From NCBI GenBank assembly GCA_035447605.1, contig DAOTHJ010000005.1:27855-91854 (forward strand): a DNA stretch of 64,000 nt. Direction: 5' to 3'. Positions 7,258 to 15,984 of this stretch are shown here, in pieces; position 1 is the stretch's first letter; each line of letters begins with the position of its first letter. This DNA comes from UMGS1668 sp035447605 (GTDB lineage: Bacteria > Bacillota > Clostridia > Oscillospirales > Ruminococcaceae). The position numbers were made by a program, and so were the translations under genes. The notes below the pieces were generated by a model that saw only the letters and a program-made list of their open reading frames with translations, had not been told where the DNA came from and made no database searches.

Positions 7258-9879
7258 TCAGGAGAAGGCCGCGATGCTCTCGTGGAGCTTCGTGATGCGT
7301 TCCTGCAGCTTTGCGAGCTTGTCGCGCTCGCCGCTGACGACCCGTTCCGGCGCCTTATCGACGAAGCCGGGGTTTTCAAGGCGGGCGGCGATTCCTCCGG
7401 CATCCTTCTCGCACTGGGCGAGCTCCTTGTTGAGGCGGGCAATCTCCGCTTCGACGTCGACGAGTTCCGCCATCGGGATATAGATCTTTGCCGCGTCGGT
7501 GACGACGAGCACGGAGCCCTGAGGATCAAATTCGGAGACGATCTCCGTCTCGGCGGCCGAGGCGAGCCTTGCGAAGAAGGGCCTGCCCTGCTCAAAGACC
7601 TCCGGGAAGGCGGTCTCAATGAAAAGGCTCGCTTTCTTGGAGGGCGGGACATTCATCTCGCTGCGACGGTTGCGGATCGCCTTGATGGCATCCATGACCT
7701 TCGTGAAATCGTCGGCTTCCTCTTGGAAGTCGAGCGTCTCCTGCCAAACCGGCCAGTCGGAAACCATGATGGATTCGCCCTCGTGCGGGAGCGCCTGCCA
7801 GATTTCTTCCGTGATATACGGCATAAACGGGTGGAGCAGTTTCAGCACGCCGGTGAGCACATACACGAGAACTTTTCTTGCGCCGTCCGCGGAAGAATCC
7901 TCCTGCAGGCGGGCCTTGGCAATCTCGATATACCAGCTGCAATAGACATCCCAGATGAAATCGACGAGCTTCTGCTCGGCGACGCCGATATCGTAATTTT
8001 CGATATTGGCGGTGACATCCCGGACAAGATCGTTGTACTGCGAAAGAATCCATTGATCCTCGAGCGCAAGCTCCTCCGGCAATCCGGTCTCCTCGTATCC
8101 CTCCGGCAGATTCATCAGCACGAAGCGCGCGGCGTTCCAGAGCTTATTGGCGAAGTTGCGGCAGGCGGTGACTTTCTCATCGGTAAAACGGGTGTCGTTG
8201 CCGGCGGAGATGCCGGTAACAAGCGCGAGACGAAGCGCGTCGGCGCCGTACTCGGCGATGACCTCCAGCGGATCGATGCCGTTTCCTAAGGACTTGGACA
8301 TCTTTCTGCCCTGCGCATCGCGCACAAGGCCGTGGATGACGACATCCCGGAACGGGCGCTTGCCGGTGTAGTTGAGGCCGGAGAAGATCATTCTGGAGAC
8401 CCAGAACGTAATGATGTCGTAGCCGGTGACGAGGACGTCCGTCGGGTAGAAATACTTGTATTCGGGCGTCTCATCCGGCCAGCCGAGAGTCGAAAACGGC
8501 CAGAGGGCGGAGCTGAACCAAGTATCCAACGTATCGGGGTCCTGATGGATATGCGCGCTGCCGCAGTGCTCGCAGCGGGAGGGCTCGCCCTCCGCGACGA
8601 CGGTCTCTCCGCCGCAGTCGTCACAGTACCAGACCGGAATGCGGTGGCCCCACCAGAGCTGACGGCTGATGCACCAGTCGCGGATGTTCTCCATCCAGTA
8701 AAAATAGTTCTTGCTGAAGCGGTCCGGCACGAAGCGGATGTCTCCGTCCCTGACGGCTTCGATGGCCGGCTCCGCGAGCTTCTTCATCGCGACGAACCAC
8801 TGCTTGGAGACGCGCGGCTCGATCGTCGTATGGCAGCGGTAGCAGGTGCCGACGTTGTGGCTGTACTCCTCGACCGCGGTCAGATAGCCGCCTTCCGTGA
8901 GATCCTTGATGACGGCCTCACGGGCCTCGTAGCGGTCCATGCCGGCATATTTGGGATACTCGTCGGTCACTTTCGCGTCCGGCGTGAGCATGTTATAAAT
9001 CGGCAGGTTGTGGCGGAGGCCCACCTCGAAGTCGTTCGGGTCGTGGGCGGGCGTGATCTTGACGACGCCGGTGCCGAATTCCATATCGACATATTCATCC
9101 GCGATGACCGGAATCTCCCGGCCCACCAGCGGCAGAATAACGGTCTTTCCGACGGCGTCTTTATACCGCTCGTCGTTCGGGTTGACGGCCACGGCCGAGT
9201 CGCCCAGATAGGTCTCCGGCCGGGTGGTGGCCATCTCGATCCAACCGGAGCCGTCGGCATACGGATAGCGCAGATGCCAAAAGTGGCCGGGCTGATCCTC
9301 ATATTCGACCTCCGCGTCGGAGATGGAGGTCAGGCAGTGCGGGCACCAGTTGACGATGCGCTCGCCGCGGTAGATGAGCCCCTGATCGTAAAGATCCTTA
9401 AAAACCCTTCTGACGGCTTTGGAGCAGCCCTCATCCAGCGTAAAACGCTCACGCGCCCAGTCGCAGGAGCAGCCGAGTTTCTTGAGCTGCTCGACGATCG
9501 CGCCGCCGTACTGGCTGCGCCAGGCCCATGCTCTCTGCAGGAAAGCTTCCCTTCCGAGATCGTCCTTGGTAAGGCCCTCTTTGCGCATCGCCTCTACGAT
9601 CTTCGCCTCCGTCGCAATGGAGGCGTGGTCCGTGCCGGGCATCCAGAGGGCCTCGTAGCCCTGCATCCGCTTCGTGCGGATCAGAATGTCCTGGACCGTC
9701 TCATCCAGCGCATGGCCCATGTGAAGCCTGCCGGTGATGTTTGGCGGCGGGATCACGATGGTGAAGGGCTTCTTATCGGGATTCGGCTCGGCGTGGAAAA
9801 ATCCGCCGTCCAGCCAGAACCGATAGATGCGGCTCTCGACCTGCTGCGGATCGTAGACCTTATCGAGTTCTTTACGCAT
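7258..9879 (-). CDS. valS: Valyl-tRNA synthetase
   Basis: Class I synthetase of 873 residues, normal for bacterial ValRS. HMGH is at residues 53-56 in ITGRLHMGHALDE and KMSKS at 526-530. The editing domain contains TTRPETYLGDSAVAVNP, and the C-terminal ~65 residues form a charged coiled-coil arm. The ATG at 9879 is used because AGAGGAAAC lies just upstream; an in-frame codon at 9900 is unlikely. It charges tRNA-Val. The leader of about 30 nt is too short for a T-box, so the gene is probably not tRNA-regulated here. Confidence 0.97.
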   Translation of the reverse strand: MRKELDKVYDPQQVESRIYRFWLDGGFFHAEPNPDKKPFTIVIPPPNITGRLHMGHALDETVQDILIRTKRMQGYEALWMPGTDHASIATEAKIVEAMRKEGLTKDDLGREAFLQRAWAWRSQYGGAIVEQLKKLGCSCDWARERFTLDEGCSKAVRRVFKDLYDQGLIYRGERIVNWCPHCLTSISDAEVEYEDQPGHFWHLRYPYADGSGWIEMATTRPETYLGDSAVAVNPNDERYKDAVGKTVILPLVGREIPVIADEYVDMEFGTGVVKITPAHDPNDFEVGLRHNLPIYNMLTPDAKVTDEYPKYAGMDRYEAREAVIKDLTEGGYLTAVEEYSHNVGTCYRCHTTIEPRVSKQWFVAMKKLAEPAIEAVRDGDIRFVPDRFSKNYFYWMENIRDWCISRQLWWGHRIPVWYCDDCGGETVVAEGEPSRCEHCGSAHIHQDPDTLDTWFSSALWPFSTLGWPDETPEYKYFYPTDVLVTGYDIITFWVSRMIFSGLNYTGKRPFRDVVIHGLVRDAQGRKMSKSLGNGIDPLEVIAEYGADALRLALVTGISAGNDTRFTDEKVTACRNFANKLWNAARFVLMNLPEGYEETGLPEELALEDQWILSQYNDLVRDVTANIENYDIGVAEQKLVDFIWDVYCSWYIEIAKARLQEDSSADGARKVLVYVLTGVLKLLHPFMPYITEEIWQALPHEGESIMVSDWPVWQETLDFQEEADDFTKVMDAIKAIRNRRSEMNVPPSKKASLFIETAFPEVFEQGRPFFARLASAAETEIVSEFDPQGSVLVVTDAAKIYIPMAELVDVEAEIARLNKELAQCEKDAGGIAARLENPGFVDKAPERVVSGERDKLAKLQERITKLHESIAAFS

Positions 9880-9918
9880 GTTGTTTCCTCTTTTCTGCAA
9901 AGTAGACTAACAAAAGAA

Positions 9919-9947
9919 ATTATACTTTATTATTCCTTTTAGTTCAA
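9919..9947 (-). promoter_or_regulatory. Promoter of valS
   Basis: On the minus strand TTGAAC (9947-9942), a 17-base spacer and TATAAT (9924-9919). Confidence 0.85.
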
Positions 9948-9960
9948 TATAATAAGACAA

Positions 9961-10004
9961 CAAAATAGCCGGAAATCACGGCATACGAAACGTGACCTCC
10001 GGCT
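9961..10004 (-). terminator. Terminator of the GNAT gene at 10026
   Basis: AGCCGG..ATCACG pairs with CGTGAC..CCGGCT around a short loop. On the minus strand ATTTTGTTGTCTT follows. Confidence 0.8.
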
Positions 10005-10025
10005 GAAAAAGCTCTTTTGGGCCGC

Positions 10026-10523
10026 TCAGATCTTCCGAATGAGGAGATGATCCTCGAATCCGCCTATGTACGGATCCTCGAAGGATTTCTTGTGGAAGAA
10101 TCCCATGCGGGTATAAAGCTTTCTTGCGCGGGGGTTCCAGTCGTTTACTACGATACCGGCTTCTTTGTATCCCATGCATCCGGCTACGCCGAGATAGAAT
10201 TGGATCAGGAGCTCGCCGATGCCGCGGCCGCGGCAGGTATCTTTCACGCCGAGCAGCGTGACATCCGGATACCCGAACATACCGTCCATCTTGAAGCTGA
10301 TCCAGCCCACCACACTGCCGTCGCGGTCCAGCGCCATATAGGCCTGCCCTGCGGCAATATTCTCGGTCAGCCATTTGTCGAGGAGCTCCGGATTCTTTTT
10401 GAAATAGTGGGTGTAAAGCGCACTGTTATCAAAAATCCGCTTGTACTCTTCGATCTTTTCCGGAACGGCCTTTACGATATCAATTTGATTCGCCTTGACG
10501 TAGCTTTCAGATACAAAGCCCAT
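10026..10523 (-). CDS. GNAT-family N-acetyltransferase (paralogue 1)
   Basis: A 165-residue GNAT protein. The acetyl-CoA loop is CRGRGIGELLIQFY near residue 105 and is followed by MGYKEAGIVVNDWNPRARKLYTRMGF, of which the final YxRMGF is the usual GNAT end. It starts with ATG behind AAAGGAGGAG. It shares its fold and an N-terminal IFDNSxLYxHYF motif with the genes at 10558 and 11270, so the three are paralogues. It is probably cotranscribed with the gene at 10558. Substrate unknown. Confidence 0.88.
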   Translation of the reverse strand: MGFVSESYVKANQIDIVKAVPEKIEEYKRIFDNSALYTHYFKKNPELLDKWLTENIAAGQAYMALDRDGSVVGWISFKMDGMFGYPDVTLLGVKDTCRGRGIGELLIQFYLGVAGCMGYKEAGIVVNDWNPRARKLYTRMGFFHKKSFEDPYIGGFEDHLLIRKI

Positions 10524-10557
10524 TTTTTCTCCTCCTTTGGATATATAGCGGGCAGCT

Positions 10558-11043
10558 TCAGCCGTTTGCGGAGCAGCTGCGGGATTTTCTCATCAGCAGA
10601 TAGACGCTGTTGGAAGGATCCATGGCATCCGGATACTGCATCATCTTTTGGAAGCCCAGTCTCACATAGAGGGCACGCGCTCTCGGGTTAAAATCGTTGA
10701 CGGCGATGAAGGCGCGCTCGAAGCCAAGCTTCTCGTAGACGGCAATGAAGAACTCGATCAGCTTCCGCCCAACGCCCTTGCCGCGGTAATCTTTTCGCAC
10801 GCCGAGCAGATTCAGATACGGCATCCCGGCGTAGACGCTCTCCATCTGCATCCACATCAGGCCGACCGCCTCATCGTTCCGATCCTCGGCGATAAAGATA
10901 TGCCCTTCTTCAAGGCCCGCCCGGATCCAGTTGTTGAGCTCTTCGCCATAGTGGATCTGGAGCTTGGAACCATCGAAAATATGCGTGTACTCCTCATACC
11001 GTTCCGGGACTCCCTGGACGATATGTACCTCGTGAAGCGCCAT
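10558..11043 (-). CDS. GNAT-family N-acetyltransferase (paralogue 2)
   Basis: A 161-residue GNAT protein with the pyrophosphate-binding loop YRGKGVGRKLIEFF near residue 92, the conserved AVNDFNPRARALYVRLGF block near 123, and IFDGSKLQIHY near the N-terminus. It is the first gene of the minus-strand pair. The ATG at 11043 has GGGGGGATT upstream. Substrate unknown; the conserved NPRAxxLYxRxGF suggests one small-molecule subfamily for all three copies. Confidence 0.88.
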   Translation of the reverse strand: MALHEVHIVQGVPERYEEYTHIFDGSKLQIHYGEELNNWIRAGLEEGHIFIAEDRNDEAVGLMWMQMESVYAGMPYLNLLGVRKDYRGKGVGRKLIEFFIAVYEKLGFERAFIAVNDFNPRARALYVRLGFQKMMQYPDAMDPSNSVYLLMRKSRSCSANG

Positions 11044-11078
11044 CCAATCCCCCCGAACAAATAGTAAAATCCATCGTT

Positions 11079-11107
11079 AGAATACAACGATTTTGCAGGA
11101 AAGTCAA
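11079..11107 (-). promoter_or_regulatory. Promoter of the minus-strand GNAT pair
   Basis: TTGACT (11107-11102), a 17-base spacer, and TATTCT (11084-11079) on the minus strand. Confidence 0.7.
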
Positions 11108-11206
11108 GCCGGGTTTTGTATAAAATGAGAAAAGATTCCTCCTTCCGCCCCTCCCGGCACACAGGACCGAAAACTTGCAAAACATGCAGGAAAAGCGTCC
11201 TTTCGG

Positions 11207-11235
11207 TTGACTTCTCCGGACAGGCGAAGTATAAT
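11207..11235 (+). promoter_or_regulatory. Promoter of the plus-strand GNAT gene
   Basis: TTGACT (11207-11212), a 17-base spacer and a perfect TATAAT (11230-11235), 34 bases before the start codon. Confidence 0.88.
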
Positions 11236-11269
11236 AAAATATATCGAAATGGATATTGGAGGAAAAGCA

Positions 11270-11758
11270 ATGTCTCAGATGGATTATCAGTTTCGGGTCA
11301 ATTTTGTGAAGGGCGACGTGTCCAAATGGGATCAGTATGTGGAGATTTTCGATAACAGCCCGCTGTATGAGCACTATTTCAAAGGCACCGATACGCTAAA
11401 GGAATGGGTCTACAAGCCGCTTCAGGAGGGCAACGTCATCATCGCCGAGACTCCGCAGGGCGAACCTGTCGGCCTGATGGTCTATGATCTGGCCGGTATG
11501 TATGGCGAGCTGCCGTATTTGGCTCTGCTCGGCGTCAAAGAGAGCTGCCGCGGCAAGGGTATCGGCAGTCAGCTCATCGACATCTACTGCGGCATCTGCG
11601 CACAGATGGGCTTCACGAAAATGTTCATGGCGGTCTCCGATTTCAACCCGAGAGCAAAGGCCCTCTATGTCAGAAAAGGCTTCAAGCCGCTGTGCATCGT
11701 CCCCGACCTGCTCAAAAAAGGCATCTCCGAGTGGCTGCTCCTGAAATCCGCGGACTGA
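11270..11758 (+). CDS. GNAT-family N-acetyltransferase (paralogue 3)
   Basis: A 162-residue GNAT protein in the opposite orientation to its two paralogues. The CoA loop is CRGKGIGSQLIDIY near residue 101 and the block VSDFNPRAKALYVRKGF near 125-141. The ATG at 11270 lies behind TGGAGGAAA; the longer in-frame reading from 11207 runs through the promoter and is rejected. It has its own consensus promoter and terminator, so it is a single-gene unit. Divergent tandem duplication is inferred. Confidence 0.9.
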   Translation: MSQMDYQFRVNFVKGDVSKWDQYVEIFDNSPLYEHYFKGTDTLKEWVYKPLQEGNVIIAETPQGEPVGLMVYDLAGMYGELPYLALLGVKESCRGKGIGSQLIDIYCGICAQMGFTKMFMAVSDFNPRAKALYVRKGFKPLCIVPDLLKKGISEWLLLKSAD

Positions 11759-11793
11759 GCACCGCTTTTCCACACAGATATATAAATTTTCGC

Positions 11794-11828
11794 AAATCCT
11801 CTTCCCATCCGGGGAGAGGATTTTTTTA
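11794..11828 (+). terminator. Terminator of GNAT paralogue 3
   Basis: AATCCTCTTCCC pairs with GGGGAGAGGATT and runs into seven T. Confidence 0.9.
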
Positions 11829-11844
11829 TCCGAACCGGGCCTAC

Positions 11845-11884
11845 ACATAAAAAAGCGCCTCCCGGTATCCCCGGAAGGCGCTTT
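11845..11884 (-). terminator. Terminator of the foldase gene at 11902
   Basis: AAAGCGCCTCCCGG pairs with CCCCGGAAGGCGCTTT (11851-11884). The minus strand then reads TTTTTTATG. Confidence 0.88.
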
Positions 11885-11901
11885 GATGCGGTATATACAG
11901 G

Positions 11902-13467
11902 TCAGAGAATGTTGCCGATATAAGAGAGGTTGTCGTTCGTCGTGGATTCCACGGCATCGACAAGGCCGCTCATCCAGTCGTTATACCGATCCTCCGCCAT
12001 CTGGTCGCCGAGGTAAGCGGTGAGGTAATTCTCCCCTTCTCCGACGAAGTACATGACGTGATAGCCGTAGGAGCTCTTGACAATATCGGTATTTCCGGGC
12101 TCACGGGCTTCATCGTAGCACCAGTCCTCGAACGCGGTGACCATCTGGCCCTTGTAGACGTTCTCATAGAGGCCGCCGTTCTCCTTGGAACCGTCGTCCT
12201 CGGACTGCGCGGTGGCAATCGCCGCAAAGGCCTCCTCCGTCTGCTCGCCGGATTCAAATTCGGTAAGGGCCGCCTCGGCCTTGGCTTCGGCATCCGCCCA
12301 GTTCTGATCGGAGGCAACGCCGCTCTCATCCGTCTCCGGTTTGAAGAGGATGTGGCGGACGTTGACGGTGGTATAATCCGGCGTGTTTCTGCTGAGGAAG
12401 AGGAAGACGTAATAGCCGGTGTCGCTCTCGATCACGGTGGTGTCGCCGTAGACATGATCCGCAAAGAGCCAGCCGCTGAACGTATCCGGGATGTCGTCAT
12501 AAGCGAGATCCTCGATCAGGGAGGCCTCGTCGGATTCGTAATATTCCTTATCCTCTTCCGACGCGTTTGCGACGATAGCGGCGACAAAGTCCTCCTCGGT
12601 CTTGGCCGTGGAGGCGAGCGCATTTGCCTTCTCCTCCGCCTCGGCCATCAGAGCCGGATCGACCGTCTCTTCGGAAACGGCTTCGGACGCGGCCTCGGAT
12701 ACAGCCTCAGATGTGGCTTCGGATGTAACTTCAGACACGGCCTCGGATGTGGCCTCAGATTCCTCTTCCACCGGCTCTCCGCTGAAGAAAGCAAAACGGA
12801 ACGAGACCGTATCATAAACGTTCTTGTCCGCTTCATAAGCGGCATGGATCTCCTCATCGGTGAGGCCGAAGGTGCCTTCCCGGTAGCTGGAGTATTCGGC
12901 GGCTTCCACGATCAGCGTGCTCATCCGCTCAAAGACTTCCATCGTTGCGCCGGGGCCATAATATTTGGCGAGGTATTCATCCTCGGTCATTCCGCTCTGG
13001 ACCGCGGCGTTCGCAAGGCTCGTCTTTTGGGTGGCGACGTTCTCGGCCATCGCGTCGGAATATACATAGTTCTGCGCGGCGGCGTCATTGATGAGAGACA
13101 TGATGCTCTTGAGGGAATACAGCGTGTACTCGGTCAGATAGTCATCCCAAGTGAGATCCCCCGAGTAGGTCTGCTCATCCAGCGGCTTGGTGAGATCAAG
13201 GATGTAGGAGATGCTGTCGCCGTAGCTGCTGTAAAGCGAGCTGTATACTCTCTGGAAGCACTGCGCATAGATGAAATCCACATCGGCGACGGTGAAATCC
13301 TGCCCGCCGACCGTCGCGCAGACGTCGTCATATACGGCGGGATCAATCGTCTCTTCTTCTCCGGATTCCGCTTCGGATTCCTCCCCAAGCTGCCTTGAAA
13401 GCTGACAGCCGGAAAACAACATGCAGAGCATCAGGGCGGCAAGAAGGATCGCAGTCAGTTTTTTCAT
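11902..13467 (-). CDS. PPIC-type peptidyl-prolyl isomerase lipoprotein (PrsA-like foldase)
   Basis: A 521-residue exported protein. The signal peptide ends in lipobox FSGC at residue ~20, so it should be lipid-anchored outside the membrane. Residues ~65-230 are a SurA-like helical region. A Ser/Glu/Ala-rich linker (repeats of EATSEAVSEV type, about residues 237-268) follows. The C-terminal parvulin domain has VNVRHILFKP near 370 and SSYGYHVMYFVGEG near 475. It probably helps secreted proteins fold. It follows the paralogue at 13536 on the same strand with a hairpin in between. The acidic linker may be a spacer through the cell wall. Confidence 0.87.
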   Translation of the reverse strand: MKKLTAILLAALMLCMLFSGCQLSRQLGEESEAESGEEETIDPAVYDDVCATVGGQDFTVADVDFIYAQCFQRVYSSLYSSYGDSISYILDLTKPLDEQTYSGDLTWDDYLTEYTLYSLKSIMSLINDAAAQNYVYSDAMAENVATQKTSLANAAVQSGMTEDEYLAKYYGPGATMEVFERMSTLIVEAAEYSSYREGTFGLTDEEIHAAYEADKNVYDTVSFRFAFFSGEPVEEESEATSEAVSEVTSEATSEAVSEAASEAVSEETVDPALMAEAEEKANALASTAKTEEDFVAAIVANASEEDKEYYESDEASLIEDLAYDDIPDTFSGWLFADHVYGDTTVIESDTGYYVFLFLSRNTPDYTTVNVRHILFKPETDESGVASDQNWADAEAKAEAALTEFESGEQTEEAFAAIATAQSEDDGSKENGGLYENVYKGQMVTAFEDWCYDEAREPGNTDIVKSSYGYHVMYFVGEGENYLTAYLGDQMAEDRYNDWMSGLVDAVESTTNDNLSYIGNIL

Positions 13468-13498
13468 ACTTTAGACTACCTTTCGGCAAATAAAATGA

Positions 13499-13525
13499 CG
13501 GGACGGCCTTGCCAGAGCCGTCCCA
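13499..13525 (-). terminator. Hairpin between the two foldase genes
   Basis: GGGACGG pairs with CCGTCCC around a short loop, with CATTTTATTTG on the minus-strand side. It may be a partial terminator that lowers expression of the second gene. Confidence 0.65.
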
Positions 13526-13535
13526 TTCAGAGAAA

Positions 13536-15098
13536 TCAGAGGCTGCGGCCTTTGGCCATCGCAGGCTTTTCAACCGCTTCATACTGGGAAGTCAGTTCTT
13601 CGATCCAGGAGGCATAGGCCTCGCTCCGGATCGTGCTGCTGACTTTCGTCGGATAGTAGCTGTCGCCTTCGCCGATGAAATAGATCAGGTGATAGCCGTA
13701 ATCGGTCTTGACGAGGCCGATATCGCCGGGCTGTCTCGCCGCGTCGAAGCACCACAGGTCGAACGTTTCGACCATCTGGCCCCGGTAGACGTTCTCATAG
13801 AGGCCGTTGTTGTCTTTGGAGCCGGTGTCCTCGTTATACATAGCCGCCAAGGTCTTAAAGGTCTCCTCGGACGGGTTGCTGTTGAAATCGACAAGGTACT
13901 TTTCCGCGTTGGTCTTTGCCTCTTCCCATCCGGCGTCGGTGTAATTGCCGTTATCGTCGGTCTCGGTCGGCTTGACCAGAATCTGGCGGACGTTGACCAT
14001 GTTGTACTTCGGCGTCACATGCTCCTGGAAATACAGAACGGTATAGCCGGTGCCTCCGTCGTAGACGTAGGTATCGCCCGCGGCACGGCTCGTATCGAAC
14101 AGCCAGTCGGCATAGCCGGTGTTGGTGGAAGAATAAGCGGCATAACGGTTCCCGGAGACCTCGCCCTCGTCCTTTTCCGTCACAAGAGCGCGGAATTCCT
14201 CCTCGGAGGTTGCTGCGGCAATGGCGTCGGCCTTTTCTTTCGCGGCGGCAAGCGCTGCGGTGCTGTCGGTGATCTCCTCCGTGGTCGCGCCGCTGACATA
14301 GTAAGACAGGTAGGTCACGGTGTCGAAATCGTTCGGGTTTTCATTATATCTTGCGTCGATGTCCGCATCGGTGATCTCGACATTGTCAGAATAGTTCTCC
14401 GAATAGGCGGCGGCATATTCGTAAAGCTCCGTCATCTTGCGGACGACGCTCTCGTTGACGCCTCTGCCGTAAAGGGCGATCAGATAATCGTCAAAGGCAT
14501 AGCCGCTGCTGGTCGCCTGAGATTCGATGCCGGCGATCTCATCCTCGACATCCTGCTGGTATTCCTCCGGCAGTTCAAAGCCGTTGGCCGTGCCGTCGTT
14601 GTGCAGGGCCGTGAGCTGCGTGAGCGTCGCGACGGTCTGATCGGTGATGAAATCCTCCCAGGTCTGATCCTCGGAATACTGCTGCTCGCTGAGCGGCTTG
14701 GAGGTATCGAGGAAATAGGAAGTATAGTCGCCATAAGTGCTGTAAAGATTGTTGTAGTAGTTATAAAACGTGGTCGCATACAGGAAGCTGAAATCCGCGA
14801 CGGAATATTTCGTATCCCCGACTTCCACCGCGGTGAGCTTACGGTTAATCATATTGGATTCGTAGACGGCGAGGACGGCAAAAACGATCACGAATGCGAT
14901 CACGCCGACGCGAATCCAGATTCTCTGGCGTTTGCTTTTGGCAGCCGCTTCCTCTTCGGCATGGCGCTTGGCGGCGACTTTATTTTCCGCTCTCGCCTGA
15001 TCCGGTCTCACGATGACGGCCGGCTCGCCGATCTTTTTATCCGCTTTCTTTTCCTCGGCGGCTTCGCCGTTTTGAAGCTTTTTTTCGCTTTCGCTCAT
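13536..15098 (-). CDS. Membrane-anchored PPIC-type foldase
   Basis: A 520-residue paralogue of the adjacent lipoprotein. The N-terminal ~60 residues are cytoplasmic and rich in Lys, Glu and Ala, followed by one membrane helix (RVGVIAFVIVFAVLAVY). The extracellular part has the same helical region and a parvulin domain with VNVRQILVKPTE and TDYGYHLIYFIGEG near the end. It therefore differs from its neighbour mainly in the mode of anchoring. Start ATG behind AAGGATGG. It is first in the transcription unit. Confidence 0.86.
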   Translation of the reverse strand: MSESEKKLQNGEAAEEKKADKKIGEPAVIVRPDQARAENKVAAKRHAEEEAAAKSKRQRIWIRVGVIAFVIVFAVLAVYESNMINRKLTAVEVGDTKYSVADFSFLYATTFYNYYNNLYSTYGDYTSYFLDTSKPLSEQQYSEDQTWEDFITDQTVATLTQLTALHNDGTANGFELPEEYQQDVEDEIAGIESQATSSGYAFDDYLIALYGRGVNESVVRKMTELYEYAAAYSENYSDNVEITDADIDARYNENPNDFDTVTYLSYYVSGATTEEITDSTAALAAAKEKADAIAAATSEEEFRALVTEKDEGEVSGNRYAAYSSTNTGYADWLFDTSRAAGDTYVYDGGTGYTVLYFQEHVTPKYNMVNVRQILVKPTETDDNGNYTDAGWEEAKTNAEKYLVDFNSNPSEETFKTLAAMYNEDTGSKDNNGLYENVYRGQMVETFDLWCFDAARQPGDIGLVKTDYGYHLIYFIGEGDSYYPTKVSSTIRSEAYASWIEELTSQYEAVEKPAMAKGRSL

Positions 15099-15158
15099 AA
15101 TTTTGATCCATCCTTATCTGTATCTCGCCGGGAAATCCGGCTGATGAGAGTGATAACT

Positions 15159-15192
15159 ATGTTATTATAACTAATAACATATAGGTTTGCAA
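15159..15192 (-). promoter_or_regulatory. Promoter of the foldase pair with an overlapping palindrome
   Basis: On the minus strand TTGCAA (15192-15187), a 17-base spacer and TATAAT (15169-15164). The palindrome ATGTTATTA-N4-TAATAACAT spans 15159-15180 and covers the -10 box, so it is a candidate operator. The remaining bases up to 15282 show nothing else. Confidence 0.8.
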
Positions 15193-15282
15193 GAGAAAAG
15201 AAAAAAACAAATTGTGAATCCGGCGGAAACCATGCGTCCTCTCCAAACCGCATGCCGCTCTCGTTTCTGCAAATCCGCAAAT

Positions 15283-15306
15283 AAAAAAGCGCCCGAAGAA
15301 GGGCGC
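15283..15306 (-). terminator. Terminator of the V-ATPase operon
   Basis: GCGCCC (15289-15294) pairs with GGGCGC (15301-15306). The minus strand continues with TTTTTTAT. Confidence 0.85.
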
Positions 15307-15324
15307 CTTCTTATGAAGTTTGGT

Positions 15325-15972
15325 TCAGCTCTCGGCGGCGCGGCGGGCCTGCTCGATCATCATATCCTTGATCTTCATCAGCCTCGTCAGGTTTCCGCGT
15401 TCGTTTTCATCCAGTTTCTGCGTGATGGAGCGGATGGTCTCCTGAAGAACCGGGATCTGTACATATTCCAGCGCGTTGACGCGGCGGCGGGTCTTTTCGA
15501 TCTCCTCGGCCAGACGCTGGGCGGATTTTTCCTGCTGGGCCAGCATCAAAAGATCCGGGAGCACCTTTCCCAATGCCTCGGCGGAGTCGTCGAGTTCGCC
15601 GGAAGTCGCCGCGAAGCCGTAAGAACCGAGATCGCCGGATGCGCCGCTGAAGCGGAAAACCGGCACCTCGACGCTCATCACGTTGCGCGTGCCGACCTCC
15701 AGCTCGACGCTCTCTTTCGGGAGCATCAGGGCCTCCTCCAGCATGGCGGGGCTCATGACGGCCGCCGCGGACTGGAAACCTCCGTAGACCTGTTTCATTT
15801 TCTCCTCGACCTTCTCGCGAAGCTCCATGTTTTCGCGCACAAGCTCAAGGAATTTCTTCATCATATCGTCCCGCTTATCCTTTAGGAGCTTATGCCCTCT
15901 GGTGGCGGTGCGAAGCCGCGTCTTCAGGCGAAAGAGCTCCATACGGGTCGGGCTGACATTCATTACTGCCAT
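15325..15972 (-). CDS. ntpD: V-type ATPase subunit D (central stalk)
   Basis: A 215-residue, mostly helical protein with the family N-terminus VSPTRMELFRLKTRL and the long C-terminal helix AEEIEKTRRRVNALEYVQIP. Subunit D is the rotor shaft that turns inside the A3B3 head. It is the last gene of the operon, 12 bases after ntpB. Length and motifs are normal. Confidence 0.95.
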   Translation of the reverse strand: MAVMNVSPTRMELFRLKTRLRTATRGHKLLKDKRDDMMKKFLELVRENMELREKVEEKMKQVYGGFQSAAAVMSPAMLEEALMLPKESVELEVGTRNVMSVEVPVFRFSGASGDLGSYGFAATSGELDDSAEALGKVLPDLLMLAQQEKSAQRLAEEIEKTRRRVNALEYVQIPVLQETIRSITQKLDENERGNLTRLMKIKDMMIEQARRAAES

Positions 15973-15984
15973 GGCCGGTACTCC

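Noticed and set aside
8332..9942. Long plus-strand open frame (536 codons) opposite valS
   Set aside because: It is antisense to an intact valS, has no ribosome site and no recognisable domain; long antisense frames are common in GC-rich genes.
9880..9966. Possible T-box before valS
   Set aside because: Only about 30 bases lie between the promoter and the start, with no specifier or antiterminator core.
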